The position numbers and the translations under genes were made by a program. The notes below the pieces were generated by a model. It saw only the letters and a list, made by a program, of their open reading frames with translations, did not search any database and was not told the DNA's origin. Positions 40,558 through 50,230 of a stretch of DNA of 64,000 bases are shown one piece after another. How positions within the stretch are numbered: the stretch's first letter is position 1; each line of letters begins with the position of its first letter. The stretch covers positions 2,108,001 through 2,172,000 of the forward strand of contig NZ_JAFBBY010000001.1 of NCBI RefSeq assembly GCF_016907515.1. The letters run 5' to 3'. The stretch is from Nocardioides nitrophenolicus. Its GTDB lineage: Bacteria; Actinomycetota; Actinomycetes; Propionibacteriales; Nocardioidaceae.

Positions 40558-41004
40558 ATGACCCTTCACGGTGAGTACGAGCCCAGCAGCCAGAAGTGGG
40601 TCCGCGACCAGGTCGCGGCGTACGAGGCATCCGGTGGCCGCGAGGCCAACACCCTCCAGGGCGGCACGGACCCGATCGTGGTGATCACCTCGGTCGGCGC
40701 CAAGTCCGGCAAGCTCCGCAAGAACCCGGTCATGCGGGTCGAGAAGGACGGCGTGTACGCCGCCATCGCGTCGAAGGGCGGCGCCCCGGAGAACCCGAGC
40801 TGGTACGCCAACTTCGTCGCCCACCCGCTCGTCGACCTCCAGGACGGGCCCGAGCCGAAGTCGTACACGGTGCGCGTCGCCGAGGGCGAGGAGCGTCGGC
40901 AGTGGTGGGAGCACGCCGTGGCGACCTGGCCGACCTACGCGTCCTACCAGGAGAAGACCGACCGCGAGATCCCGGTGTTCCTGCTGGAGCCGGTCGAGGC
41001 CTGA
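40558..41004 (+). CDS. DDN-family F420-dependent nitroreductase/quinone reductase
   Basis: About 148 residues of the deazaflavin-dependent nitroreductase family (split beta-barrel). The family pattern is strong: GREANTLQGGTDPIVVITSV, GAKSGKLRKNPVMRVEKDG, YAAIASKGGAPENPSWYANF and AHPLVDLQDGPEPKSYTVRV, with DREIPVFLLEP at the end. Such proteins use reduced cofactor F420 to reduce quinones and other acceptors, and the family is largely confined to actinobacteria. A GTG nine bases earlier (40549) is an alternative start. Gap of 51 bp behind thioredoxin; co-transcription possible. Confidence 0.88.
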   Translation: MTLHGEYEPSSQKWVRDQVAAYEASGGREANTLQGGTDPIVVITSVGAKSGKLRKNPVMRVEKDGVYAAIASKGGAPENPSWYANFVAHPLVDLQDGPEPKSYTVRVAEGEERRQWWEHAVATWPTYASYQEKTDREIPVFLLEPVEA

Positions 41005-41011
41005 GCCCCGA

Positions 41012-41053
41012 CGGCCTGGCGGTCAGCCGTTCGCGATCGTGACCGCCAGGCCG
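41012..41053. terminator. 14-bp stem hairpin over convergent gene ends
   Basis: Exact 14-bp arms CGGCCTGGCGGTCA (41012-41025) and TGACCGCCAGGCCG (41040-41053) close a 14-nt loop. It includes the stop codon of the minus-strand ACT protein (41023) and follows the reductase stop by 7 bp, so it can serve both directions. Confidence 0.6.
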
Positions 41054-41631
41054 CACAGGTGGCCCAGGCGCATGATCTCCGACTCGGCGAACTCCGGGCC
41101 GCCCCGGCGGCCGATGACGACGATCTCGTTGCCGTCGAGCCGCGCGGCGGCGAACAGGGTGACCTCGTCCTCCGGCGCCTCGAGCCGGGTCGGGGACTCG
41201 ATCTCGACGAACTCGAGCTCGTCGGGCGCGGCGCTGGTGCCGTAGACGACGCCCTTGGCGCGGTGCACCCGCGCCGCCCAGTCGACCCGGAAGGTCGCGG
41301 GCAGCAGGTCGATCAGCTTGTCGAAGGCGTCGTCGGGCGAGGCGGTGAGCTCCTCGACCGCCTCCAGGTCCATCATCAGGTTGCCGCCGGCCGGGTAGCG
41401 GCTCACGAAGAGCACCTCGACCCCGTCGAGGGCATTGCACGCCGAGACCACGGAGTCGGGCATCATCCCCTGGTCCAGCTCGAGCAGCACGTCGTCGACG
41501 GCGCTGCCGTCGTCGCGCTTCTCGACGATCTCGATCGCCTCGATGTCGCCGCCCGCCATACCGATCGCCGTCGCGACGCGGCCCAACGACCCCGGGACGT
41601 CGGGCAGCAGCACGCGCAGCAGGAAGGGCAT
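41023..41631 (-). CDS. ACT-domain protein
   Basis: A 202-residue protein. Residues about 1-75 are an ACT domain (MPFLLRVLLPDVPGSLGRVA, TAIGMAGGDIEAIEIVEKRD, VLLELDQGMMPDSVVSACNA). The remaining part (VRVDWAARVHRAKGVVYGTS, VTLFAAARLDGNEIVVIGRR) looks like a GAF-like or small alpha/beta domain. ACT domains usually bind amino acids. A leaderless promoter fits: TAGTGT lies 7 nt before the ATG on the minus strand. Function unknown; probably a small-molecule sensor. It lies 70 bp upstream-side of recD's stop but belongs to its own unit. Confidence 0.75.
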   Translation of the reverse strand: MPFLLRVLLPDVPGSLGRVATAIGMAGGDIEAIEIVEKRDDGSAVDDVLLELDQGMMPDSVVSACNALDGVEVLFVSRYPAGGNLMMDLEAVEELTASPDDAFDKLIDLLPATFRVDWAARVHRAKGVVYGTSAAPDELEFVEIESPTRLEAPEDEVTLFAAARLDGNEIVVIGRRGGPEFAESEIMRLGHLCGLAVTIANG

Positions 41632-41701
41632 GGTCTCGACACTAACCCGCCGAGGTTTCGGCCCGGTTGCGGGCCCACCGGTTGGGCCGCACGGGTTCGG
41701 A

Positions 41702-43471
41702 TCACCCGGTCAGGCGGTGGCGCAGGCCCGTGGCGCGCTGCGCGGTGGTGGTCACCGCGGCTCGTACGGCGGCCGCCGAGCCCACCACCAGCAGGCTCGC
41801 CCGGGCGCGGGTCACGGCCGTGTAGAAGAGCTCGCGGCTGAGCAGCCGCGAGCCCTCCTCGGGCAGCAGGACGGCGATCCGGGTGGCCTGGCTGCCCTGG
41901 CTCTTGTGGATGGTCATCGCGTGCATGGTCTCGATCGCGTCGAGGCGCGCCGGAGCGAACGGCCGGGGCGCGCCGGCGCCGGCGATCCAGGCCCGCGGCC
42001 GGCCGGACGGGTCGGTCACCACGACGCCGGTCTCGCCGTTGTAGACGTCGAGGGCGTAGTCGTTGCTGGTGACGAGCAGCGGGCGGCCGGCGTACCAGGC
42101 GGAGCCGAGCGGAGCACCGAGCTCGGCGGCCAGCCACTGCTCGACATGGCGGTTCCACACGCGGACGCCGTAGGGCCCGTCGCGGTGGGCGCAGAGCAGC
42201 CGGAAGCCCTCGATCTCGGCGAGCGCCGCCTCGGGCCCGGCGTCGACGGCGGCGGAGCGGACCCGCAGCGCCGCGGCGGTGCACTCCTCCTGGAGCGCGC
42301 TGACCGGGTCGTCGGTCTCGATCCACCGCACCTCGCCCGTGCCGGCCCGCAACACCTCGAGCACCCGGTCGGCGGCATCGGGCGAGTCGTCGCGCAGGGC
42401 CGCGGCCAGGCCCTTGATCTCCTCGGTGGAGCGGTGGTTCTCGGTGAGCGCGACCACCGGCGGGTCGGGGTGGCCCGCGAAGCCGGCGACCAGGTCGGAG
42501 AGCACCGCGCCGGCCCCCACCGAGGTGAGCTGGCGCGGGTCGCCGACCAGGACCAGCCGGCTCTCGGGCCGCACCGCCTCGAGCAGCCGGGCCATCATGG
42601 TCAGGTCGACCATGGAGGCCTCGTCGACCACGATCAGGTCGTACTTGAGCCGGTTGCCGCGGTCGTGGCGGAAGCGCGTGGCGTTGTCGGGACGCCAGCC
42701 CAGCAGCCGGTGGAGGGTCACGCCCTGCGGTGGCGGCAGCTGGCCGGGGCCGTCGCCGAGGGCGCCCAGGAGCCGCAGCTCCTCCTCGACGGCCTGCTCC
42801 AGCCGGGTGGCGGCCTTGCCGGTCGGGGCCGCCAGCGCGATCGACATCCGCCGCTCGTGGGTCACCGCGAACTGGTCGGCGAGGGCCAGCACCAGCCGGG
42901 CGACCGTGGTCGTCTTGCCGGTGCCGGGACCGCCCGTCAGGACGGTGGTGCGGTGCCGGGCGGCGTGCTCGACGGCGGCGGCCTGCTCCGCGGAGAGATG
43001 GTCGCCGCTCACCCGGCGCAGGGTGGCCGCCAGCACCTCCTCGTCGACCGCCGGCGGACCGAGCGCGATCCGGGCGGTGAGGTCGTCGGCCACCTGGCGC
43101 TCCAGGCGGTGGTAGCGGTCGAGGTAGACCAGGTCGTGCTCGACATGGAGTACCTCGGCGGCCACCAGCGCCGACCCCTCGATCGCGGCCACCCAGTCGG
43201 CCCGCTCCGGCCAGGCGAGGCTGGCGCCGTCGAGCTCGGGCAGGGCGTCGAGATCGAGGCCCACGGACCCGCCGCGGACCGAGCGGACCGCGAGCGCCGC
43301 CGCGAGCAGCACCCGCTCGTCGTGCTCGCCGGCCAGCGCCGCCACCCGCTCCGCGACCCGGACGTCGGCGGCGTCGACCACGCCGGCGGCGTTGAAGGCG
43401 CCGAGCAGGCCCGCCACCCGGCGGGCCAGGCGCGGGTCGTGGGCCGAGGTGGGATCGAAGATCTCGGTCAC
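41702..43471 (-). CDS. recD: RecBCD helicase subunit RecD
   Basis: A 589-residue 5'-3' helicase of the RecBCD complex. Near residue 180 the Walker A motif VLTGGPGTGKTTTVARLVLA is seen, followed by RMSIALAAPTGKAATRLEQA, the DEAS box LIVVDEASMVDLTMMARLLE, motif III RLVLVGDPRQLTSVGAGAVL and the C-terminal MTIHKSQGSQATRIAVLLPE and LFYTAVTRARASLLVVG. GTG 43471 overlaps the RecB stop (GTGA). The start region beyond it is antisense noise. Length close to that of E. coli RecD. Third and last gene of recCBD. Confidence 0.93.
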   Translation of the reverse strand: MTEIFDPTSAHDPRLARRVAGLLGAFNAAGVVDAADVRVAERVAALAGEHDERVLLAAALAVRSVRGGSVGLDLDALPELDGASLAWPERADWVAAIEGSALVAAEVLHVEHDLVYLDRYHRLERQVADDLTARIALGPPAVDEEVLAATLRRVSGDHLSAEQAAAVEHAARHRTTVLTGGPGTGKTTTVARLVLALADQFAVTHERRMSIALAAPTGKAATRLEQAVEEELRLLGALGDGPGQLPPPQGVTLHRLLGWRPDNATRFRHDRGNRLKYDLIVVDEASMVDLTMMARLLEAVRPESRLVLVGDPRQLTSVGAGAVLSDLVAGFAGHPDPPVVALTENHRSTEEIKGLAAALRDDSPDAADRVLEVLRAGTGEVRWIETDDPVSALQEECTAAALRVRSAAVDAGPEAALAEIEGFRLLCAHRDGPYGVRVWNRHVEQWLAAELGAPLGSAWYAGRPLLVTSNDYALDVYNGETGVVVTDPSGRPRAWIAGAGAPRPFAPARLDAIETMHAMTIHKSQGSQATRIAVLLPEEGSRLLSRELFYTAVTRARASLLVVGSAAAVRAAVTTTAQRATGLRHRLTG

Positions 43472-46400
43472 GACCCGGTCCTCCCGTCGAGCAGGTCGGA
43501 CAGCGCGACGACGAGCGCGACCGGAGGGCGCCAGGTGAAGATGCCGCACGGCTCGCCCTCGACCCGCGGCGTCTCCGGGCCGCACATGCCGCGCAGGTAG
43601 AGGTACGCGACCCCACCGAGGTGGCGGGCGGGGTCGTAGCCGGGCTGGCGCCAGCGCAGGAACCGGTGGAGGACGACGGCGTACAGCAACGCCTGGAGGG
43701 GGTAGTCGGAGTGGCCCATCGCGTCGTCGAGGGCACTCGGCCGGTAGGCGTCGGCGGTCAGCGGCTCGTCGGTGGGCCCGAGCCAGTTGGTCTTGTAGTC
43801 GATGACGACATAGCGCGGCTCGCCGTCGGCGGACGGCAGCCGGAGTACGACGTCGATCGAGCCGGTGAGATAGCCGCGCAGGGCCTGGCCGCCGAGCAGC
43901 GGGTTGGCGAGGGCGTCGGCGTACGCGCGGACCGGGTCGCCGTCAGGGAGGTGCGCGCGCAGCAGCGCCGCGATGTCGCCGAGCAGGACCTCGTCATCGG
44001 CACGCGCCTGGTGGACCGGGTGGTCGCCGCCGGAGAGCGGCAGCTCGAAGTCGAGCTCGCAGAGGCGGTCTGTCGTGCCGACCCGGCGCAGCGTGGTCTC
44101 GTCCATGAGCGGACCGAGCGGGGTGTCGAGCACGGCCACCAGCGCGTCGGCCAGGACCTCGGGGTCCAGGTCCACCGGCCACCAGGTGAGCTGTTCGTCG
44201 ATGTGGCCGAGCAGCTCGGCGCGCAGGTCGTCGGCCCCGGGATCGGCGTGCTCGAGCACGGCGTGGACGAGGGAGCCGAAGGTCGCTCCGACGGGGAGCG
44301 CCGCCATCGGAGAGGCGACGGCGAGCGCGGGGTCGGCCGGTGCGGGGTCGACCAGCGGGGGCAGGTCCTCGTCGTCCTTGACCTCGACCTCGGGCTCGCT
44401 GGCGACGCCGGGGACGGGCGTGCCGAGGTCGACGTGGCTCAGCGCGGAGTACGAGGTGCGTCGCCACCCGGTGTCGACGGTGCGGGTGAAGTCGCGAGCG
44501 CTCAACGCGGCCGGCGGGTCGCGCGGCACCGGCGGCAGCGCGGCTCCTGGCTCGGCGACCTCGGGCACGAACGCGCCCCGGTCACGCCAGGTCGCGAACA
44601 GGCGGGTCGCGGCGTCCTCGTCGGGCACCGGCGGGTCGACCGGGACCACGCCGGACAGGCCGGGCCCGTCGGCAGCCGGGCCGCGGAGCAGGAGGCGGTG
44701 GAGCGGCGACGCCTCGGCATTGCGGGTCGGGGCCCACCAGGCGACGACCTGGCACTGGGCGCGGGTGAGGGCGACGTAGAGCAGCCGCAGCCACTCGCCG
44801 TTGTCCTCGTCGCGCCAGCGCTGCACGTGGTCGCCCCAGTCGGGCCCGGCACCCGCGACGTCGAGGCACCGACGCCCGGCCGCGTCGTGGAAGAGCGGCT
44901 TGTCGGGCGTGCCGACCCAACGGTCGGCGAGGGAGGGGAGGTAGACGACGGGGTACTGCAGGCCCTTGCTGGCGTGGATGGTCACCAGCTGCACCGCGTC
45001 GGCGTCGGAGTCGAGGCGTCGGGTCCGCTCGGCGCCGCGCCCCTCACGCGCCTCGAGGACCTGCTGGCGCAGCCACGCGAGCAGCGCCACGGCGCCCATC
45101 TGGTCGCGCAGCGCCGCCTCGTGGAGCACCTCGCCGATGTGGCGCAGGTCGGTCAGGGTGCGCTCGCCGCCGACCTGGCCGAGCAGCCGCTCGGGCATGC
45201 CACCGGAGGTGGCCGCCTCGACGACGGCGGCGACCCCGCGCCGGCCGAGCGCCTCGGACCAGGACCGGAGCCGGTCGCCGAGGTCGTCGCTGAGCTCGTC
45301 GCCACCGGCGTCGAGGGCCGCGGCGTCGTAGCCGAGGAAGGAGGTGAGCGCCGCGGCCCGCACCCGGGGGGTGCGGTGGGGCTGCTCGAGCGCCTCGAGC
45401 AGGGAGAGCCACTCCACCGCGGCCGGGGTCGCGAACACGCTGCCGCCGCCGGCGATGACGGCCGGGACGCCGACCTCGAGCAGCGCGGCGCGGGCCGCGG
45501 CGAGATCGGCATGGCGGTAGCAAATGACCGCGATGTCGTCGGGCCGCAGGGCGCGCTCGCCGAAGGTGGCGCCGCTGGCGATCAGCGCCCGGATGTCGTG
45601 GGCGAGGTCGCGGGCGATGTGGGGCCGGACCTGGTTGACCGGTAGGGAGGTCCCGCCACGCTTGCGGAAGGTCTCGCGGCGCACCACCCGCATCCGGAAG
45701 GGCGCGTCCTTCGGCGTCCCCACCAGTCGCGGCGCCTGGTGGTGGGCGGCGACGTCGTGGACCACGATCCGCGGGTCGCCGAGCTCGGCGCCCCCGAGCA
45801 GCCGGCCGAAGCAGTCGACCAGGCCGGCGTCGCTGCGCCGGTTGACCGCGAGGGTCTGGCGGGTGGTGGCGGTCTCCGCCGCGGTGAGGTACGTCGTGAC
45901 GTCGCCCCCGCGGAAGGCGTAGATCGCCTGCTTGGGATCGCCGATCAGCACCATCGTGGCGTGCCCGCTGAACGCCCGGTCGAACACCTTCCACTGCACC
46001 GGGTCGGTGTCCTGGAACTCGTCGACGAGCACGATCCGCCACCGGGCCCGCATCCGCGCCCGGGCCGGCGAGTCGGGCGGCTCGAGGGCGACGGCGAGCT
46101 GGTCGAGCAGGTCGTCGTAGGACAGCACGCCCAGGCGGCGCTTGCGGCGGCTCATCTCCTGGCGCACCGCGGTCGCGAACGCGACCCGGCGCCCCGCGGG
46201 GTCGTCACGAGGCAGGTCGGCCGGCTCGAGGTCGGCCTGCGGATCCCCCACGACCCGACGGGCGATGGCGAGCGCCTCGGCGTGGGTGAAGGCCGGCGCG
46301 GAACCGGCCGGGAGCTGGGCGAAGGCGCGCAGGTAGAGGTCGTCGACCACCTCGACCAGCATGTCGTCGAGATCCTCGACCAGCCGGGCCCGGGCGTCGG

Positions 46401-46821
46401 TGTCGCCCGCCACGCCGAGCGACTCGAGCACCAGCGAGCAGAACTGGTGGATGGTGGCGATGGTCGCGGCGTCGAAGTCGGCCAGCGCCTGGGTGACCCG
46501 GCGATGGCGCAGCCGGCGCTCCTCGGGCGGGCAGTCGAGGACCTGCTCGATCACCTCGGTGGGCGGGGTGAGGAGGGTGCCGGCCAGCGCCTGCTCGGCC
46601 TCGACCAGCTGGCGGCGTACCTGTTCGCGCAGCTCCTGGCTCGCCGCCCGGCCGAAGGTGACGACGAGCAGCTGCTCGAGCGGCACCCCCTCCTCGGCGA
46701 CGTAGCGGGTCACCAGGGCGCCGATGGTCCAGGTCTTGCCGGTGCCGGCGCTGGCCTCGAGCAGGGTGGTGCCGGTCGGCAGCGGGCCGCGGATGTCGAA
46801 GGGGCTCATCTCGTCGCTCAC
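43468..46821 (-). CDS. recB: RecBCD helicase-nuclease subunit RecB
   Basis: An 1117-residue UvrD-type 3'-5' helicase with a C-terminal nuclease. Walker A is TLLEASAGTGKTWTIGALVT (Lys29), followed by VLSYDDLLDQLAVALEPP, the DExx box IVLVDEFQDTDPVQWKVFDR, motif III MVLIGDPKQAIYAFRGGDVT and motif V TIHASKGLQYPVVYLPSL. The nuclease Asp-Tyr-Lys appears at about residues 1008-1010 in RYVVIDYKTNWLGPTDE, so nuclease activity is expected. GTG 46821 shares GTGA with the RecC stop. Processes double-strand ends and loads RecA; central to Chi-regulated recombination. Confidence 0.94.
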   Translation of the reverse strand: MSDEMSPFDIRGPLPTGTTLLEASAGTGKTWTIGALVTRYVAEEGVPLEQLLVVTFGRAASQELREQVRRQLVEAEQALAGTLLTPPTEVIEQVLDCPPEERRLRHRRVTQALADFDAATIATIHQFCSLVLESLGVAGDTDARARLVEDLDDMLVEVVDDLYLRAFAQLPAGSAPAFTHAEALAIARRVVGDPQADLEPADLPRDDPAGRRVAFATAVRQEMSRRKRRLGVLSYDDLLDQLAVALEPPDSPARARMRARWRIVLVDEFQDTDPVQWKVFDRAFSGHATMVLIGDPKQAIYAFRGGDVTTYLTAAETATTRQTLAVNRRSDAGLVDCFGRLLGGAELGDPRIVVHDVAAHHQAPRLVGTPKDAPFRMRVVRRETFRKRGGTSLPVNQVRPHIARDLAHDIRALIASGATFGERALRPDDIAVICYRHADLAAARAALLEVGVPAVIAGGGSVFATPAAVEWLSLLEALEQPHRTPRVRAAALTSFLGYDAAALDAGGDELSDDLGDRLRSWSEALGRRGVAAVVEAATSGGMPERLLGQVGGERTLTDLRHIGEVLHEAALRDQMGAVALLAWLRQQVLEAREGRGAERTRRLDSDADAVQLVTIHASKGLQYPVVYLPSLADRWVGTPDKPLFHDAAGRRCLDVAGAGPDWGDHVQRWRDEDNGEWLRLLYVALTRAQCQVVAWWAPTRNAEASPLHRLLLRGPAADGPGLSGVVPVDPPVPDEDAATRLFATWRDRGAFVPEVAEPGAALPPVPRDPPAALSARDFTRTVDTGWRRTSYSALSHVDLGTPVPGVASEPEVEVKDDEDLPPLVDPAPADPALAVASPMAALPVGATFGSLVHAVLEHADPGADDLRAELLGHIDEQLTWWPVDLDPEVLADALVAVLDTPLGPLMDETTLRRVGTTDRLCELDFELPLSGGDHPVHQARADDEVLLGDIAALLRAHLPDGDPVRAYADALANPLLGGQALRGYLTGSIDVVLRLPSADGEPRYVVIDYKTNWLGPTDEPLTADAYRPSALDDAMGHSDYPLQALLYAVVLHRFLRWRQPGYDPARHLGGVAYLYLRGMCGPETPRVEGEPCGIFTWRPPVALVVALSDLLDGRTGS

Positions 46822-49800
46822 AGCGGGCCCACCTTCTCGGCGCCAGCGAGCAGCGGCTCCCACAGCGTCCAGGCGTACGCCGGCAGGCCCGCCTCGATCA
46901 GCACCGACACCGGCGCGTCGTGGCCCCAGACCCGGCGGTGGGCGGCGTCGTCGTCCTCGCCGGTGATGCCGAAGGCGTGGAAGGGGTCGGTGGTCCAGGC
47001 GCGGGCGGCGGCCTCGACCGGGTCAATGTCCATCCCGCGCAGCTCCTTGGCCCGGGCCTCGGCCCAGGCATGGGCGGTCTTGAGCGGGATCGGGAGCGGG
47101 CGGGCCGCGCCCTCGTCGTAGAGCGCGACGAGGGCGGCCAGCCACTCGGCCGCGCGGTGGTCGAGCGGGCCGGCCAGCGCCCGCTGGGGGCCGCTCTTGG
47201 CCCGGGCGACGGCATGGCTGGTCCAGTTCTCGTCGGGGTGGCTGGCGCTGAGCGCGAGCACCTGGAGCCAGGCGGCGATCCGCTGCTTGGGCCCAGGGCG
47301 GGAGTAGGTGACGTCGACGAGCTGGCTGCCGTGGACCCGGGGGACGGTGCCGGTGAGCCGTCGCCCGCCGCCCAGGTCGACGTCGACGTCGACGCTGCGG
47401 GCGGCCGCGGCGCGCAGCGGAGCGCTCTGCTGGAGCAGCGCCTGGCAGTCGCGGACGACCTCGCTGAGGGCGCCGTAGCCGAGGCCGAAGGGCGGCAGTG
47501 AACCGCGCAGCTGCTCGGCGAGCATCACCGCCTCCCCGGTCGCGGCCGGGTCGTCGGAGGAGAGCACGGCGCGCAGCAGCCGGTCGCCGATCGCCCACTT
47601 CTCGAGGTTGTCGAGGTCGACCGGGATGGCGTCGGCGACCTCGCCGGGCTCGAAGGGCGTGGCGAGGTCGAGGCGGCCGCGCAGGAAGGCGCGGGCGGGA
47701 CGGTGGACGAAGTCGATCAGGTCGGCCAGCGAGACGTCCTGCGGCGCCCGGGCCGGCAGCGCGCCCTCGAGGAAGGCCGGGACCGGGGTCCGCTCGCGCA
47801 CCGACGCCCGGGCGCCGGCGAGCGAGGCGCGGTCGAAGCTGAACGGGCCGGCGCCCACCAGCTCACCGGGGAGGTGGTTGCGCGGGTCGAATGCCTGCAG
47901 CGGATGACGGACCAGGACCTGCGCGCGCACCGGCGCGGCGGTGGTGCGGTCGAGCGCGTCGAGCAGCTCGCCCAGGGGCACCGCCGGGGGCCGCTCCTGG
48001 CCGGTGTGCTCGGCGGCGCCGGTGTAGGTGACGACCAGTCGCTCGCGGGCGGCGAGGATCGCGTCGAGCAGCAGCTGGCGGTCCTCACCGCGCAGGTCGC
48101 GCTCGCCGACCCGCGGCCGGCGTCCGAGCACGTCGTCGCCGTTGACCCCGCTCGTGCGCGGGTAGACGCCGTCGTCGAGTCCGACCAGGCACACCACCCG
48201 GTGGGGCACCGAGCGCATCGGGACCATGGTGCAGACGGTGAGGGTGCCGGTGCGGAAGTTGGCGCGGGTGGGACGGCCGGCCAGCCGGGCCTGCAGCAGC
48301 GCGCGCACGTCGGCCAGGCGCAGCGGCACGCCCGGGGCGCCGGGATCACCGGCATCGGCGCCGACCTGGGCCCGGGCCAGCTCGCGCTCGAACTGGGGGA
48401 GCTGCCAGGCGTCGTCGTCATCGACCTCGCACAGGTCGCGCACCCCCTCGGTGAGCGCGGCGAACCACTGCTCGGCGGCACTCGCCGCGTCGAGGGCCGC
48501 CAGGCAGGCGCCGAGCCGGGCGACCGCCTCGCTCATCCGCCCGACCAGCTCGATCTCGCCGCTGGCGATGTCGTCGACGGGCAGCCCGCGGCCGACGTGG
48601 CGGTGGTCGTCGTCGCTCATCGCGACGCCCAGCAGCAGCCGGTCGAGCCCGGCCCGCCAGGTGTTGTGCTCGAAGCCGTCCATGGCGTACGCCGCGCGCT
48701 GGGTCGCGTCGATCCCCCACCGGACCCCGGCCTCGGCCACCCAGCGGGTCATCCGCGCGAGGTCGTCGTCGCTGAACCCGAACCGGCGCCGGCACACCGG
48801 GCGGGCCAGCAGGTCGAGCACCTCGGACGCCGTCGCGCGCCCGCCGGCGAGCTCGACCAGCTCGACCGCGACCGCGAGCAGCGGGTTGGTGCTGCTGGTG
48901 GCCCGGTCGGCCAGGCGCACCCGGAGCTGGTGGGCGGGATGGAGCCCGGACCCACGTGGATCGGCCTGCTCGCCGATCAGCTCACCCATGCCGAAGCCGG
49001 CCGAGATCAGCGGCGCATAGGTCTCGACGTCGGGGCACATCACGACGATGTCGCGCGGCTCGAGGGTGGGATCGTCCTCCAGCAGCCCGACCAGCAGCTC
49101 GCGCAGCACCTCGACCTGGCGCGCCGGGCCGTGACAGGCGTGCACCTGGAGCGACCTGTCGTCGGGCCGCAGCACCCGCCCGGCGCGCTCCTCGGCGGAC
49201 AGCACGGCATTGGCCCGCAGGTCGGCCTGGAGCCAGCCGAGCAGGTCGTCGGGCGCCGCGGGATCGGGCGCCGCGCCCGCGTCGACGGCCTCCCCCGCCC
49301 GCACCCGCGCGCCCAGCACCGTCGCCAGCTCGCGCGCGTCGCGACCGAGCGAGGCGAGCAGCGGGTGGTGGGCCAGCTCGGCGGACCGCGACTCGTCGCG
49401 CGGCCCGACCGGGACCTCGGCCGCGGCGACGGCGGACCACAGCGCGGCCGACGGCTGCGCCAGCCAGAGATGGACGTCGCGATGCGCGGCGAGCGCGGCC
49501 AGCAGGTCGAGCTCGGTCTCGGGCAGCCGGGTGTGGCCGAACAGCGAGAGCCGGTCGGGCAACTCGAGACCGTCGACCTCGCCGGCCCGCAGCGCCGCGC
49601 ACACCCGCTCGTGGCGGAGGTCGGGCGGCTCGGCGTGGCCCGCCGCCGCCATCCGGGCGAGCAGGCGGCGCCACAGCTCGGCCTCCCACGCGAGGTCGGG
49701 AGCCAGCGGCGCGCCCGCGCCGTCGGTGTCGCGGCCCTCGCGCCAGTCGCGGACCAGCGCGGGCCGCTGGACGGCGTACGACGCGAACAGCTCCGCGAGC

Positions 49801-50219
49801 CGGCGCGCCACCGACCACCGGCGACTGCGGCGCAGCTCGCCCTCCTCACCGTCGAGGCCGTGGCCCAGGTGGGTGGCCAGGGTCGCGCACCAGGCCTCGC
49901 CGAGCGAGGCGTCAATGGTCGCGAGCAGCGGCCAGACCAGCCGGTCGGGCTGCCACGGGTCGTCACGGTCTCGGCCCAGGAGCAGCCCGATCAGCGACGC
50001 GGGCTGGAGGAAGCGCACGCCCGCGCACACCCCGTCGCCCCCGGCGGGACCGGCCCCGAGCCGGTGGGAGAGCCGCTGGGTGAGCCAGCGCTCGACACCT
50101 CGCGCCGGCACCACGACGACCTCGCTGGCGAACGGGTCGGCCAGCGGGCTCGCCAGCAGCTCGCCGAGCTCGTCGGCGAGCAGGTCGGTCCGCGCGGCGC
50201 GGTGGAGGTGGAGGGTCAT
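46818..50219 (-). CDS. recC: RecBCD subunit RecC
   Basis: An 1133-residue RecC, the inactive helicase-like subunit that recognises Chi and clamps RecB and RecD. Recognisable: MTLHLHRAARTDLLADELGE, VVVVPARGVERWLTQRLSHR, SLFGHTRLPETELDLLAALA, LQVHACHGPARQVEVLRELL, VCLVGLDDGVYPRTSGVNGD and SLADLIDFVHRPARAFLRGR near the C-terminus. The ATG at 50219 follows the tandem TetR stop by 11 bp. A TAGCCT hexamer whose first three bases are that stop codon stands 8 nt before the ATG, so a second, leaderless promoter for recCBD is possible. Chi sequence of the host unknown. Confidence 0.92.
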   Translation of the reverse strand: MTLHLHRAARTDLLADELGELLASPLADPFASEVVVVPARGVERWLTQRLSHRLGAGPAGGDGVCAGVRFLQPASLIGLLLGRDRDDPWQPDRLVWPLLATIDASLGEAWCATLATHLGHGLDGEEGELRRSRRWSVARRLAELFASYAVQRPALVRDWREGRDTDGAGAPLAPDLAWEAELWRRLLARMAAAGHAEPPDLRHERVCAALRAGEVDGLELPDRLSLFGHTRLPETELDLLAALAAHRDVHLWLAQPSAALWSAVAAAEVPVGPRDESRSAELAHHPLLASLGRDARELATVLGARVRAGEAVDAGAAPDPAAPDDLLGWLQADLRANAVLSAEERAGRVLRPDDRSLQVHACHGPARQVEVLRELLVGLLEDDPTLEPRDIVVMCPDVETYAPLISAGFGMGELIGEQADPRGSGLHPAHQLRVRLADRATSSTNPLLAVAVELVELAGGRATASEVLDLLARPVCRRRFGFSDDDLARMTRWVAEAGVRWGIDATQRAAYAMDGFEHNTWRAGLDRLLLGVAMSDDDHRHVGRGLPVDDIASGEIELVGRMSEAVARLGACLAALDAASAAEQWFAALTEGVRDLCEVDDDDAWQLPQFERELARAQVGADAGDPGAPGVPLRLADVRALLQARLAGRPTRANFRTGTLTVCTMVPMRSVPHRVVCLVGLDDGVYPRTSGVNGDDVLGRRPRVGERDLRGEDRQLLLDAILAARERLVVTYTGAAEHTGQERPPAVPLGELLDALDRTTAAPVRAQVLVRHPLQAFDPRNHLPGELVGAGPFSFDRASLAGARASVRERTPVPAFLEGALPARAPQDVSLADLIDFVHRPARAFLRGRLDLATPFEPGEVADAIPVDLDNLEKWAIGDRLLRAVLSSDDPAATGEAVMLAEQLRGSLPPFGLGYGALSEVVRDCQALLQQSAPLRAAAARSVDVDVDLGGGRRLTGTVPRVHGSQLVDVTYSRPGPKQRIAAWLQVLALSASHPDENWTSHAVARAKSGPQRALAGPLDHRAAEWLAALVALYDEGAARPLPIPLKTAHAWAEARAKELRGMDIDPVEAAARAWTTDPFHAFGITGEDDDAAHRRVWGHDAPVSVLIEAGLPAYAWTLWEPLLAGAEKVGPL

Positions 50220-50230
50220 CGAGGCCGAGG

